A stretch of 64,000 nt of DNA from an uncultured Eubacteriales bacterium. Lineage in GTDB: Bacteria > Bacillota > Clostridia > Oscillospirales > CAG-272. The notes beneath the pieces are model-generated. The model saw only the letters and a list, made by a program, of their open reading frames with translations. It made no database searches and was not told where the DNA came from. Made by a program: the position numbers and the translations under genes. The stretch is from the NCBI GenBank assembly GCA_934525675.1, contig CAKSZH010000005.1, forward strand, positions 1 to 64,000, read 5' to 3'. Positions 42,795-52,142 of this stretch are shown here, one piece after another (position 1 is the first letter of the stretch; the number at the start of each line of letters is the position of its first letter).

Positions 42795-42823
42795 ATTATA
42801 GCATGGCTTCCCGAAAGGAGCAA
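42795..42823 (-). promoter_or_regulatory. Probable GH32 promoter
   Basis: On the minus strand TTGCTC (42823-42818), a 17-nt spacer and TATAAT (42800-42795) lie about 120 bp before the GH32 start. Confidence 0.5.
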
Positions 42824-42857
42824 CGGGTATTTTGCTTTTTGTGAAAATTTTCGTCGG

Positions 42858-42885
42858 AAAAGCCGCCGCGCGTGCGCGCGGCGGC
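42858..42885 (-). terminator. Terminator after the cytidylate-kinase-like gene
   Basis: On the minus strand a very GC-rich 10-bp stem (GCCGCCGCGC and its complement, 42885-42862) is followed by TTTT. It lies 15 bp after the stop at 42900. Confidence 0.8.
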
Positions 42886-42899
42886 AGGTTTCTGTCGGT

Positions 42900-43529
42900 T
42901 TATTTACACTTGCGGTGCAGATAGTCAATGATGATGTCCGCGCAGTCCTCATAGGAAACGCTCGCGGTATTGACACAGAGGTCGTAATTCTCCGCACTGC
43001 TCCAGGTCTGGTCGGTATAGTAGCGGTAATAGCTGGCGCGCTCGTTGTCCAGGCGCTGGATTTCCGCCCACGCTTCTTTTCTGGTCAGCCCGCTGCGCTT
43101 CATCAGATGTTCGACGCAGTGCGCCTCATCCGAGGTTACGAATACCCGGACGACATTCGGGAAATCGCGGAGAATGTAGTCCGCGCATCTGCCGATGACA
43201 ATGTATGACTCGCTTTCCGCGAGCTTGCGGAGTACCTTTGCCTGATAATCGAACAGGTCGTGATCCGCGGTGAAGTCCGGGGCAGGGGAAGGAGACCTTC
43301 CGTCATATACTTCCTTGGAGATCTTGAAGAGCAGCCCGTTGCGGATGCGTTCGTCCGCCCGCTCAAACAGTTCCTCGTTGATCCCGCTCATATCCGACGC
43401 CATCCGGAGCAGTTCCCGTCCGTAGACCGGAATCCCCAGCTTTTCGGACAGCAAGTTTCCGATGCTGGTACCGCCCGCGCCGCAAAGGCGGCTGATGGTG
43501 ATTACAAAATGTCCGTTTGCAACATTCAT
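42900..43529 (-). CDS. Cytidylate kinase-like family protein
   Basis: The 209-residue P-loop protein opens ITISRLCGAGGTSIGNLLSEKLGIPVYGRELL, with a nucleotide-binding loop G-A-G-G-T-S. YIVIGRCADYILRDFPNVVRVFVTS and later basic residues (MKRSGLTRKEAWAEIQRLDNERASYYRYYTDQ, shown in parts) fit the AAK6 cytidylate kinase-like family. These are common in Clostridia beside true cmk genes; their substrates are unknown. It is monocistronic. Confidence 0.88.
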   Translation of the reverse strand: MNVANGHFVITISRLCGAGGTSIGNLLSEKLGIPVYGRELLRMASDMSGINEELFERADERIRNGLLFKISKEVYDGRSPSPAPDFTADHDLFDYQAKVLRKLAESESYIVIGRCADYILRDFPNVVRVFVTSDEAHCVEHLMKRSGLTRKEAWAEIQRLDNERASYYRYYTDQTWSSAENYDLCVNTASVSYEDCADIIIDYLHRKCK

Positions 43530-43862
43530 GGCAACCTCTCCTTTGTATGAGTTACGCTTATTCTATCATATCTGACGGCATAAATCAAGCCCCGAAAACA
43601 AAAAACGGGCATCGCCGGAAGAGGGAAATCTCTCCGGGAGCCCGGAAAAGCGGGAAGGACAGCTTGCGAGCCGGGAGGCAGGGGGCAGACGCGGGCGCCG
43701 GAAATCTGCTGACCCTGCGAGCGGCAAAGCACCGTGCCTGCCCGGAGACCCGCCGAAACCTGCGTGCGACAAAGCGTGCAAAGTGCTGTACCGATCCGGA
43801 AAACCGGCAGGAATCCGACGGGCGTTTCAAGCGCTCCCGGAGTACCGTATGCCCCGGAAATC
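43530..43862. other. GC-rich intergenic stretch without a recognised gene
   Basis: This 333-bp gap lies between the cytidylate-kinase-like start and the end of pstB. It is rich in CCGGAAA-like words and has short frames on both strands, but none has a good start or family similarity. No clear pstB terminator is seen. Confidence 0.6.
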
Positions 43863-44636
43863 TCAGCCGAATCTGCCGGTTACGTAGTCCAGCGTGCGCT
43901 TGTCGGTCGGGCGGTTGAACACATCTTCTGTCGTGCCGAATTCCGCGATCTCACCGAGTAAGAAGAACGCGGTCTTGTCGGAGATACGCGCCGCCTGCTG
44001 CATATTGTGGGTCACCATGACGATGGTGTAGTTTTTCTTGAGCTCCACGGCAAGCTCTTCGATCCGCGCGGTGGAAATGGGGTCAAGCGCGGAGGTCGGC
44101 TCGTCCATGAGCAGTACCTCCGGACGGACGGCAAGTGCGCGGGCAATGCAGAGCCGCTGTTGCTGTCCGCCGGAAAGTCCCAGCGCGTTCTTGCGGAGCC
44201 GGTCTCTCAGCTCGTCCCAGATCGCCGCCTGCTTAAGCGAGGTCTCCACGATCTCGTCAAGCTGCGCCCGCGACCGTACTCCGTGGGTACGGGGACCGAA
44301 CGCCACGTTGTCGTATACGCTCATGGGGAAGGGGTTGGGCTTCTGGAACACCATGCCCACGCGGCGGCGGAGCACCGTCGGGTCCATGTCGCGGTAGATG
44401 TCCTTGCCGTCCAGCAGGACGTCGCCCTCGATCCGGCAGCCCTCCACCAGATCGTTCATGCGGTTGAGCGTGCGGAGCAGGGTGGACTTGCCGCAGCCGG
44501 AGGGACCGATGAGCGCGGTGATCTCGCGCTCGCAGATCGGCAGGCTGACGTTTTTCAGCGCCTTGAAATCGCCGTACCAGAGGTTCAGATTGCGGACCTC
44601 CATTTTGGACGTTTTTTGTGTCAGATCAGTTGCCAT
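43863..44636 (-). CDS. pstB: Phosphate ABC transporter ATP-binding protein
   Basis: The 257-residue ATPase has Walker [21 protein letters not shown], the signature [17 protein letters not shown] and Walker [39 protein letters not shown] is typical of PstB. It powers phosphate uptake with PstA, PstC and PstS. It overlaps pstA by 11 bases and is the last gene of pstSCAB. No phoU gene follows; a PhoU-like domain is fused to the Na/Pi transporter nearby. Confidence 0.96.
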   Translation of the reverse strand: MATDLTQKTSKMEVRNLNLWYGDFKALKNVSLPICEREITALIGPSGCGKSTLLRTLNRMNDLVEGCRIEGDVLLDGKDIYRDMDPTVLRRRVGMVFQKPNPFPMSVYDNVAFGPRTHGVRSRAQLDEIVETSLKQAAIWDELRDRLRKNALGLSGGQQQRLCIARALAVRPEVLLMDEPTSALDPISTARIEELAVELKKNYTIVMVTHNMQQAARISDKTAFFLLGEIAEFGTTEDVFNRPTDKRTLDYVTGRFG

Positions 44637-45531
44637 AATGCTTTACCAGCTTTCTTGATACGAAGTCCGAGAGCGCGTTGATGAGGACAACCATGACAAG
44701 CAGGACGACCATGGTTGCATACGCCTCGTTCGTGTAAAGCCCCTCGTTCCACAGGCTGTACAGATGCACCGCGAGCGTGCGGGCGGAGTTCATGGGATTG
44801 CCCGTGAAGTTCCCTGCCGTTCCCGACGTGAAGATGAGGGCGGCGGTTTCCCCGGCAACACGGCCGGTAGCGAGGATCACGCCGGAGAGAATACCGGGCA
44901 TTGCCGCGGGAAGGATGACGCGGAAGACGGTTCGGACCTTTCCCGCGCCAAGTCCGAAGCTCGCTTCTCTGAAAGAATCCGGGACGGCGAGGATGGCTTC
45001 CTCCGTCGTGCGGATGATGATGGGGAGCACCATGACCGTCATGGTCAGAATGCCCGCCAGCATGGAGTAGCTCCAGTGCAGGGTGATGACGAACACGATG
45101 AAGCCGAACAGGCCGTACACGATGGAGGGGATGCCCTGGAGCGTTTCGGTGGTCATGCGGATGACCTTGACCAGCTTGGAGCCGCGCTTTGCGTATTCGG
45201 TCAGATACACCGCCGCGCCGACGCCGAGCGGCACCGCGAGGAGAAGGGTCAGCGCGATGACCTCGAGCGTGTTGAAGATGGCGGGCAGCATGGAGACGTT
45301 TTCACTGTTGAATTCAAGGGAAAAGAGCGAAGGCTTGAGGTTCGGAATCCCCTTGATCAGAATGAATCCGACGAGCAGCAGGAAGAAGGCGGCAACCAGC
45401 GCGCCGGAGAGCCAGACAAGTCCGCGCAGGATACAGGAGCCGGTGTGGCGGTGCTTTTTTGCCATTTTTTCGCCCGCCTGTCCGATTGCGACGGCGGTGA
45501 AATTTTCGGGTTTCTGAACAGAACCGGTCAT
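44626..45531 (-). CDS. pstA: Phosphate ABC transporter permease
   Basis: The 301-residue membrane protein has about six membrane segments. [23 protein letters not shown] and [31 protein letters not shown] (parts of the EAA loop) are typical of PstA, and the C-terminal [17 protein letters not shown] is characteristic. It starts 6 bp after the pstC stop and overlaps pstB. Confidence 0.95.
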   Translation of the reverse strand: MTGSVQKPENFTAVAIGQAGEKMAKKHRHTGSCILRGLVWLSGALVAAFFLLLVGFILIKGIPNLKPSLFSLEFNSENVSMLPAIFNTLEVIALTLLLAVPLGVGAAVYLTEYAKRGSKLVKVIRMTTETLQGIPSIVYGLFGFIVFVITLHWSYSMLAGILTMTVMVLPIIIRTTEEAILAVPDSFREASFGLGAGKVRTVFRVILPAAMPGILSGVILATGRVAGETAALIFTSGTAGNFTGNPMNSARTLAVHLYSLWNEGLYTNEAYATMVVLLVMVVLINALSDFVSRKLVKHYGN

Positions 45532-45537
45532 GATGGA

Positions 45538-46392
45538 TTAACGCTCCTTTCGTTTGACAAGGGAAAAGCAGAGGTTGATGAAGAGGATCAGCACGAACAG
45601 CACGATTCCGATGCCGATGAGCACGCCGCGGTGCAACCCGCCCGCGTAGCCCATTTCCAGAACGATGCTGGAGGTCAGGGTGCGCACGCCGGAGAGAACG
45701 CCGGTCGGGAACAGCGTCTGGTTGCCCGCGACCATGACGACCGCCATGGTTTCGCCGATCGCACGCCCGACGCCGAGGATGACGGCGGCAAGCGTACCGG
45801 ATTTTGCGGCGGGCAGAATGACCGAAAAGACCGAGCGTTCGGGGGTCGCCCCGAGTGCGAGCGCACCCTCGTTATAGGTTTCCGGGACCGCGCGGAGCGC
45901 GGATTCGGTGACCATGATGATGGTCGGCAGGATCATGAAGCCGAGCAGGATCGACGCGGTGAGGATGCCCTTACCGGTACCGTCGGTCAGGTTCTGGATG
46001 AGCGGGACGAGAAATTTCAGCCCGAAGAAGCCGTACACGACGGAGGGAATGCCGGCAAGCAGTTCCACGGCGGGGCGCAGGACGCGGTAGATGCCTTTGG
46101 GGCAGAAGCGCGCGAGGAACACCGCCGCGAACAGTCCCAGCGGAACGCCGACGATCATGGCACCTGTGGTCACGCAGATACTGCCGGCGATCATAGGCAG
46201 GATTCCGTAGGAATCGGCGGACGGACGCCAGACCCTGCCGCCGAGAAATTGAAAGAACCCGACCTCGCGGATGGAAGGAATTCCGTTATAGAGCAGGAAG
46301 AACAGGATCATAGCGACACACAGAATGGACACGCACGCGCAAACGAGGAACACAGCCCTCATGGCTTTTTCCCGGATGGCTTTTGCTTGCAT
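45538..46392 (-). CDS. pstC: Phosphate ABC transporter permease
   Basis: The 284-residue membrane protein starts at ATG 46392 after AAAGGAG. An in-frame extension to 46530 lacks a ribosome-binding site and is not preferred. PstC features are FLGGRVWRPSADSYGILPMIAGS, VGVPLGLFAAVFLARFCPKG, ELLAGIPSVVYGFFGL and VGRAIGETMAVVMVAGN. The 177-bp gap to pstS has no clear terminator. Confidence 0.95.
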   Translation of the reverse strand: MQAKAIREKAMRAVFLVCACVSILCVAMILFFLLYNGIPSIREVGFFQFLGGRVWRPSADSYGILPMIAGSICVTTGAMIVGVPLGLFAAVFLARFCPKGIYRVLRPAVELLAGIPSVVYGFFGLKFLVPLIQNLTDGTGKGILTASILLGFMILPTIIMVTESALRAVPETYNEGALALGATPERSVFSVILPAAKSGTLAAVILGVGRAIGETMAVVMVAGNQTLFPTGVLSGVRTLTSSIVLEMGYAGGLHRGVLIGIGIVLFVLILFINLCFSLVKRKER

Positions 46393-46569
46393 AAGTAAAA
46401 CTCCTTTCGGACCGATACCGGCGGGCGGTTCTTTCGGAAGGATTGCGTCCGTCGGGGACTGCCGTTTCCCGGGTACCGCTTTTCTGCGGTCACACGCCCG
46501 GAACGGCGGTACTTTTTTGAAGATTACCAAAGAGGAACGGAGGATTCCCGCCGTCCCTCTTGTTATCGG

Positions 46570-47445
46570 TTATTTGCTGAGGTCGGACCAGTCGGTCAGG
46601 TTGCCGAGGAAGATGTCTTTGATCTGTGCCGCGGTCAGGTTTGAGACGCTGTTGTTCTTGTTGACGATGACAGCGATGCCGTCCTGCGCGATGGTCTGGG
46701 ACTTCAGAACCTTGAGCTCGGAATCCTTGAGAGCGCGGGAGGACATGCCGATGTCGCATGCACCCTCGGTTGCGGAGGTAATGCCCGCACCGGAACCGGA
46801 TTCCTGGATTTCCACGCTGACGTTCGGGTTGATCTTCTTGTACGCGTCGGCGATCTTCATCATGATGGGAGAGACCGAGGTGGAGCCTGCCAGCGTGACC
46901 TTGCCGGAGAGCCCGTCCTTCTTGGTGTAAGCGGGAGCGCTTTCGTTCACGGCGATGTATCCGCCCTTTGCGATGATGCCCTGACCCTCTGCGCTTTCAA
47001 TGTAGGAAATGAAATCCTTTGCGAGGTCGGTGAGCTTGCCTTCCTGATAGCAGATGTTGAAGGGACGCTGGACCTTGTAGGAGCCGTTCTTGATGTTTTC
47101 GACCGTCGGAGCCACGCCGTCCACGGACAGCGCCTTGACGGTGGAACCGAGTGAGCCGAGCGAGATGAAACCGATCGCGTTTTTACTGCCTTCCACCGTG
47201 GTGATCATGACTGCGGTGGAGGAGGTGGATTCTGCATTCTGGGTGATTGCGTCTTTCTTGTTTGCATCGACGATGCCGAGCAGCTCGGTGAATGCGCTTC
47301 TGGTACCGGAGCCTTCCTCACGGGTGATGACCTGAATCTTCTGGCTCTGCTTCCCGCCGTCATCCGTCTTCCCGCAGGAGGCAAAGACGGCAAGCGCGCA
47401 GACCAGCGCAAGTGCGACTGCAAGTATTTTCTTCATGGTTTTCAT
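46570..47445 (-). CDS. pstS: Phosphate-binding lipoprotein
   Basis: The 291-residue substrate-binding lipoprotein has lipobox AVFASCGK. Phosphate-binding features include TREEGSGTRSAFTELLGI and LAGSTSVSPIMMKIADAYKKI, and EIQESGSGAGI carries the classic Ser/Gly loop. The order of the two halves looks permuted: the TREEGSGTR part, usually after the LAGSTS part, comes first here. This permuted form occurs in other Clostridia as far as I recall. The start at 47445 follows AAAGGAA, and a Pho-box promoter lies upstream. Confidence 0.9.
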   Translation of the reverse strand: MKTMKKILAVALALVCALAVFASCGKTDDGGKQSQKIQVITREEGSGTRSAFTELLGIVDANKKDAITQNAESTSSTAVMITTVEGSKNAIGFISLGSLGSTVKALSVDGVAPTVENIKNGSYKVQRPFNICYQEGKLTDLAKDFISYIESAEGQGIIAKGGYIAVNESAPAYTKKDGLSGKVTLAGSTSVSPIMMKIADAYKKINPNVSVEIQESGSGAGITSATEGACDIGMSSRALKDSELKVLKSQTIAQDGIAVIVNKNNSVSNLTAAQIKDIFLGNLTDWSDLSK

Positions 47446-47511
47446 AAATTGGGTTCCTTTCCGGCGGTGACATTCGCCGGATCCTTTCTCTTTTCTTTCG
47501 GGTACACCCGT

Positions 47512-47567
47512 ATCATACAGGGCGTGGGTTAAATCCGAAATCCCGTTTTGGTTAAAAGTTTGTAAAA
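47512..47567 (-). promoter_or_regulatory. PhoP-type promoter of pstSCAB
   Basis: Plus-strand GTTAAA at 47528-47533 and 47551-47556 and GTAAAA at 47562-47567 read as TTTAAC-type boxes on the coding strand, next to a -10 TATGAT (47517-47512). Gaps are 10, 17 and 5 nt, identical to the two other Pho promoters in this window. Confidence 0.82.
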
Positions 47568-47583
47568 CGGATTCCGGAAAAAC

Positions 47584-47616
47584 AAAAAACTGCCGACCGG
47601 ATACCCGGTCGGCAGT
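47584..47616 (-). terminator. Terminator of the Na/Pi cotransporter gene
   Basis: A 12-bp stem (ACTGCCGACCGG 47589-47600 with its complement 47605-47616) is followed on the minus strand by TTTTTTGTTTTT. It lies 33 bp after the stop at 47649. Confidence 0.88.
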
Positions 47617-47648
47617 TCTGACTGTTCTTTATCATCCCGGAAAACGCA

Positions 47649-49403
47649 TTAGAGCGCGTACTTGTGTTTGTATTCCTGATAGTGCTGCGTGAAATCCTCG
47701 CCGCCCGCCTTGACGGCGTCGAGGTAACGGTGCATATCCAGCGCGTCATGCTCGGCAATTTCAATGACACAGCCTGCGATGTTGGAGCAGTGGTCCGAGA
47801 CGCGCTCGAAATTGGTGAGCAGGTCGGAGAGTACAAAGCCGTGCTCGATGGTGCATTCGCTCTTCTTGAGCCGGAGAATGTGGTTGAGCTTGATCTGATC
47901 GCGCAGTCCGTCCACCACCTGTTCGAGCGGTTCGACGAGGGAGGCGGCGTGCAGGTCGTTCTTGACGAACGAGTCGGTCGCCAGCGTCAGGATCTCGGTG
48001 ATTGCATCGATCATGACCGAGATTTCCCGCTTTGCTTCTGCGGAGAAGGTTAGCTTCTTGTCCCGCATTTCCTCAGCGGATTCCACAATGTTCACCGCAT
48101 GGTCAGAGATGCGCTCAAAATCGCCGATGAGGTGGAGCAGCTTGGTAATCTCGTGGCTGTCGCTCTCGTCCATACTGCGGGCGGACAGCTTGACCAGATA
48201 GGTGCCGACGGTATCCTCCAACTCATCCGCCTGTTCTTCCATCGTCCGGACTGCCTCCGCTTCCTCCGCACGGTATTCCGAAAGGAGCTTCATGGAGCGG
48301 AGGAGGGCATCGCGGGAAAGGTTCGCCATCTTCCGTGTGACCTCCTCTGCGCGTTCCACTGCAATGGCAGGGGTGTCAAGCAGGCGTTCGTCCAGCAGGT
48401 TGACCTCCTCCCGCCCCTTTCTTTCCGGTACCGAAACCGTTGCGAGCTTTACAAGCTGACGGGAGAAGGGTGCGATGAGCAGGACGGACAGGAGCTTGAA
48501 GACGGTGTGTACGAAGGCGACGCCCCACATGTCGATTGCCTGCGAAACGAAGGGAAAATGAAAGATGCTGTTGCAGATATAAAACGAGGACAGCCAGAAC
48601 ACAACGCCGATGATATTGAAATAAAGATGTACGAGCGCGGCACGCTTGCCGTTCTTGTTGGCACCGACCGATGAGATCAGCGCCGTGACGCAGGTGCCGA
48701 TGTTCTGTCCCATGATGATCGGAATCGCCGCGCCGTAGGTGATTGCGCCCGTCACGGTCAGCGATTGCAGGATACCGACCGACGCGGAGGAGGACTGGAC
48801 GATCGCTGTCAGAATGAGGCCCGCCAGAACGCCGAGAATGGGATTTTCAAACATGGTAAGGATCGAGCGGAAAGCCTCGCTGTCCCGGAGCCCGGAGACC
48901 GCGCCGCCCATCAGATCCATGCCGACCATGAGAATGGAGAAGCCGAGCAGAATCACGCCGATGTCCTTTTTTCTGCCGCGTTTCACAAACATGACAAGGC
49001 AGATGCCGATGAGGGCAAGGACCGGCATCCAGGAGGACGGCTTGAGCCACTGCAGCGCGGCGGAGACCGATGCGCCGCCATCCAGTCCGGACATTGCCGT
49101 CAGCCACGAGGTGACCGCGGTGCCGACATTGGCGCCCATGATGACCCCGACCGCCTGCAGGAGCGTCATGGTACCGGAGTTGACAAAGCCGACGACCATG
49201 ACGGTGGTCGCCGAGGAGGACTGGATCACCGCTGTTACGCCAAGTCCCAGAAGAAATCCCTTGAAGGGAGTGGAGGTCATTTTTCCGAGAATGACTTTGA
49301 GACGGCTTCCCGCGCTCTTTTTGAGGGCGTCACCCATCAGCTCCATGCCGTAAAGAAACAGGGCAAGCCCGCACAAAAGGGTCAGTACGTCAAATACACT
49401 CAT
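47649..49403 (-). CDS. Na/Pi cotransporter with C-terminal PhoU-like domain
   Basis: The 584-residue protein has an N-terminal NptA-type transporter with two repeats containing the QSSSATTV (about 60) and QSSSASVGILQS motifs and about eight membrane segments. A PhoU-like helical domain (about 340-570) follows with IGDFERISDHAVNIVE and LTNFERVSDHCSNIAG, the metal-binding E-R-x-S-D-H repeats. ATG 49403 follows GGAAGAGAGG. It lies between the pst operon and phoPR and has its own Pho-type promoter. The fused domain may replace the missing separate PhoU. Confidence 0.92.
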   Translation of the reverse strand: MSVFDVLTLLCGLALFLYGMELMGDALKKSAGSRLKVILGKMTSTPFKGFLLGLGVTAVIQSSSATTVMVVGFVNSGTMTLLQAVGVIMGANVGTAVTSWLTAMSGLDGGASVSAALQWLKPSSWMPVLALIGICLVMFVKRGRKKDIGVILLGFSILMVGMDLMGGAVSGLRDSEAFRSILTMFENPILGVLAGLILTAIVQSSSASVGILQSLTVTGAITYGAAIPIIMGQNIGTCVTALISSVGANKNGKRAALVHLYFNIIGVVFWLSSFYICNSIFHFPFVSQAIDMWGVAFVHTVFKLLSVLLIAPFSRQLVKLATVSVPERKGREEVNLLDERLLDTPAIAVERAEEVTRKMANLSRDALLRSMKLLSEYRAEEAEAVRTMEEQADELEDTVGTYLVKLSARSMDESDSHEITKLLHLIGDFERISDHAVNIVESAEEMRDKKLTFSAEAKREISVMIDAITEILTLATDSFVKNDLHAASLVEPLEQVVDGLRDQIKLNHILRLKKSECTIEHGFVLSDLLTNFERVSDHCSNIAGCVIEIAEHDALDMHRYLDAVKAGGEDFTQHYQEYKHKYAL

Positions 49404-49538
49404 TGCGTTTCCTCTCTTCCGTATGTGGGATGCCGGGAAGGGCACGGCGGTATGTCGCCGGTGTGCTCCCTGCGGCATAGCCCCCGCCGGAATTATTGTT
49501 CTCATGTAAAAAACGGGTTACGGATTTCATATGGATTT

Positions 49539-49594
49539 AGTATAACTTCCTTATGTTAAATCCAAAAGCGGCGCTGTGTTAAATCGACGTTAAA
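49539..49594 (-). promoter_or_regulatory. PhoP-type promoter of the Na/Pi cotransporter gene
   Basis: Plus-strand GTTAAA occurs at 49555-49560, 49578-49583 and 49589-49594, with a coding-strand -10 TATACT at 49544-49539. Spacing is 10, 17 and 5 nt, as for pstS and the HD-phoPR operon. Confidence 0.82.
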
Positions 49595-49656
49595 CGCGCT
49601 GGGGAATCACGTTCCGGGGAAAAATGACGGAATTGCGCAATGTTCTTCTGCGTTGC

Positions 49657-49685
49657 TTGATTTTTTATGCGGATTACGGTATCAT
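49657..49685 (+). promoter_or_regulatory. Promoter of the XRE regulator gene
   Basis: TTGATT (49657-49662), a 17-nt spacer and TATCAT (49680-49685) lie 30 bp before the start codon, back to back with the Na/Pi promoter. Confidence 0.65.
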
Positions 49686-49715
49686 AAAGGCAGAACCCGG
49701 AAGGAGGAGAATCCG

Positions 49716-50228
49716 ATGCTGAACGAAAATATCAGAGCCATGAGAAAAGCAAAGGGACTTACGCAGGAGGAGCTTGCCGTCCGCCTCTCGGTGGTGCGGC
49801 AGACCGTTTCCAAATGGGAGCAGGGCTTGTCCGTGCCGGATGCCGACCTGCTGCTTCGCCTGTCGGAGGTACTGGGAACGCCGGTCGGTACCCTGCTCGG
49901 GGAAACGGTTGACCCGCCCGCGGCGGAGGAACTTCAGAAAATTTCGGAGAAGCTGGAGACGATCAATTGGCAACTGGCGCGGCAAAAGGAGACGAAAAGG
50001 AAAACGCTTCATATTCTGATGCTCTCGCTTGCCGCATTGACCGCCGTTCTGTTTCTGATTCTGGCGGCGCTCGGCAGCCCCTATCTTTCGTGGGACCTGT
50101 CCGACCCGGAAACTGCCGTTCTCGGCACGGCGTACCATGTCTTTGAATACCTCTTTGTCCGGACCGCACCGTTTCTTCTCTGCGCTTTTGTCGCCGGAGC
50201 AATTCTGACGCGGAAACGGAACGCCTGA
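49716..50228 (+). CDS. XRE-family regulator with membrane segments
   Basis: The 170-residue protein has an N-terminal helix-turn-helix (IRAMRKAKGLTQEELAVRLSVVRQTVSKWEQGLSVPD), a short coiled region and two hydrophobic segments (about 108-128 and 148-165). Small membrane-bound XRE proteins of this type are common in Firmicutes. ATG 49716 follows AAGGAGGAG. It is transcribed opposite to the phosphate genes and ends at a bidirectional terminator, so a link to phosphate is not implied. Confidence 0.88.
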   Translation: MLNENIRAMRKAKGLTQEELAVRLSVVRQTVSKWEQGLSVPDADLLLRLSEVLGTPVGTLLGETVDPPAAEELQKISEKLETINWQLARQKETKRKTLHILMLSLAALTAVLFLILAALGSPYLSWDLSDPETAVLGTAYHVFEYLFVRTAPFLLCAFVAGAILTRKRNA

Positions 50229-50412
50229 GTAGCGCCCCGGAAGAAATTTCTCAAGAGGAAGCAGCGGGCGGGGAAGTTCCCGGGGCGGTAAGGCTCGGCG
50301 GACGTGAGCGGGAAGTTTTTCACCGGAGAGAGCCACGGACAGGAAGCTGCCCGCAAACCGCCGCGCCGGCCATCAGCCGCTCCGCGTTTCAGATTCCGCA
50401 AGACGAGAAAAA

Positions 50413-50446
50413 CAGAAGCGTCGCCCGAAGGCGGCGCTTCTGTTTT
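50413..50446. terminator. Bidirectional terminator between the XRE gene and phoR
   Basis: AGAAGCGTCGCC/GGCGGCGCTTCT (50413-50441) forms a stem around CGAA, with TTTT on the plus side and a TTTTT tract on the minus side. In the 180-bp gap after the XRE gene I see no gene. Confidence 0.82.
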
Positions 50447-50471
50447 GTGAATCGGGGAAGCTTTCCCCTGA

Positions 50472-52142
50472 TTATTCCTCTGTCGGTGGGAAGGTCAGGA
50501 AAATCTCCGTCCCCTTGCCAGATTCACTGTTCATGGTGACGGTTGCCTTGTGGAACGCCGCGCCGTGCTTGACGATGGAAAGCCCCAGTCCGGTTCCGCC
50601 GATCTCCTTGGAGTGGCTCTTGTCCACGCGGTAGAAGCGCTCAAACACGCGGCTCTGCTGATCCTTCGGAATACCGATGCCGTCATCTGCAACCGAGACG
50701 ACCGCGCGTCCGTTTTCCTCCGCAACGCGGATGCGGACATTTCCGCCCTCGTGGTTGTACTTGATTCCGTTATCAACCAGGTTGTAGATCATTTCCTCCA
50801 GGATCTGGCGGTTGCCGCGGATGCTCGTGTGCTCACCCGTCAGCTCCAGGTTTACCTTGTGGGACGTGGCGACCATATCGAGCCGTTCCTCGGTCTCCTT
50901 GGCAATCTCGTAAAGGTCCTGCGGGCATTCGTCATAGGGGATCTCCCCGCCGTCAAGCTGGGAGAGCTTGATGATGTCGCCGACCAGCACGATCAGCCGC
51001 CGGGCTTCCTTATAAATGTTGTCCGCAAAATGCCGGGTATCTTCTGCGTCGGTCATGCCGCTGCGGATCAGCTCCGCAAACCCGGAGATGGAGGTGAGCG
51101 GCGTTTTCAGCTCGTGGGAGACATTGGAGGTGAATTCTCTCCGGAGCGTTTCGCGCTCCTCCTTCTCGGTCTCATCGAGGATGACCAGCACCGCGCCGAC
51201 GACCTCGCCGTTTTCCTTGACCGGCGTCGCTAAGATGTTGTAGCAACGCCCGCCGCGGCGGAAGGAATCGTAGCCGTTCTCGCCCGACAGCGCGAGTCTC
51301 ACCGCTTCGCGGAAGGTGTCTCTGCCGTCGAGGAGCAGGATACTCTTCGGAGGCTTGCCCTCCACGCCGAACATGGAGAGCGCGCACTGATTGGAGGAAA
51401 GGATCTCCGTTGCTGCATCGATGATGATCATGCCCTCCGACATATTTTCCGTGATGGCGTTGAACTCGGTCTGCTTGACCTTCAGTTCCTCCATCTGCTT
51501 TTTGATACTGCGGTTCTGCGCGGTGAGGCGGCGGATGATGGGCGCCATTTCCTCATAAACCTGCGCGTTTTCGGGGTGGTCGAGATCGATCTCGTTGATC
51601 GGGCGGACGATGCTCTTGGAAAGCCTTGACGCAAGCACGCCCGCTAAGATCATGGCGGCGACCAGCACCACGAGAATGGGCTGTACCGTGCTCATGACGA
51701 TGACCCACGCGGAATACTGCTTCTCCGAAACACGGATGACGTTTCCGTCCTTGACTCTTAGCGCGTAGTAGGTGGTTTTTTCGGACATGGTGCCGGAGTA
51801 TCTGGTGGCAATGCCGACGCCGTTTTCACTCTCCAGCGCTTCCCTGATCTCTTCGCGGTCGCGGTGATTTTCCATGCTTGCGGCGTCCGCCTTGCTGTCA
51901 TAAAGAACCGAGCCGTCCGACGCGACCCATGTGATACGGACATCGGTCTTTTCTCCGATGCCCGAAAGGTATTCCATTCCGCCGCTTTCCACGCCTGCGG
52001 CGACATACTGCGCCTGCTTGGAGAGCGCATCCTTCAATTCGCCTGTGTAATAATTGAAGGTCACTGCGAACACGATGACGACACACAGGAGCAGAACGCT
52101 GCCCGTTACAATGAAAATACTGCGGAAGATCTTGCCTGTCAT
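50472..52142 (-). CDS. phoR: Phosphate-type sensor histidine kinase
   Basis: The 556-residue kinase has a membrane segment at about 8-30, an extracellular domain of about 130 residues, a second membrane segment near 165-185, a HAMP-like linker, a PAS domain (LKVKQTEFNAITENMSEGMII), HisKA with SNVSHELKTPLTSISGFAEL, and HATPase with NLVDNGIKYNHEGG and GGTGLGLSIVKHG. The start at 52142 overlaps the phoP stop (ATGA) and follows GGAGGAA. The domain order and neighbours identify it as PhoR-like. Confidence 0.92.
   Translation of the reverse strand: MTGKIFRSIFIVTGSVLLLCVVIVFAVTFNYYTGELKDALSKQAQYVAAGVESGGMEYLSGIGEKTDVRITWVASDGSVLYDSKADAASMENHRDREEIREALESENGVGIATRYSGTMSEKTTYYALRVKDGNVIRVSEKQYSAWVIVMSTVQPILVVLVAAMILAGVLASRLSKSIVRPINEIDLDHPENAQVYEEMAPIIRRLTAQNRSIKKQMEELKVKQTEFNAITENMSEGMIIIDAATEILSSNQCALSMFGVEGKPPKSILLLDGRDTFREAVRLALSGENGYDSFRRGGRCYNILATPVKENGEVVGAVLVILDETEKEERETLRREFTSNVSHELKTPLTSISGFAELIRSGMTDAEDTRHFADNIYKEARRLIVLVGDIIKLSQLDGGEIPYDECPQDLYEIAKETEERLDMVATSHKVNLELTGEHTSIRGNRQILEEMIYNLVDNGIKYNHEGGNVRIRVAEENGRAVVSVADDGIGIPKDQQSRVFERFYRVDKSHSKEIGGTGLGLSIVKHGAAFHKATVTMNSESGKGTEIFLTFPPTEE

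Noticed and set aside
41318..42844. Open frame of 508 codons on the plus strand
   Set aside because: It is antisense to the GH32 gene, without a plausible start or motif.
44764..46398. Open frame of 544 codons on the plus strand
   Set aside because: It is antisense to pstA and pstC; its His/Asp/Glu-rich translation is a composition artefact.
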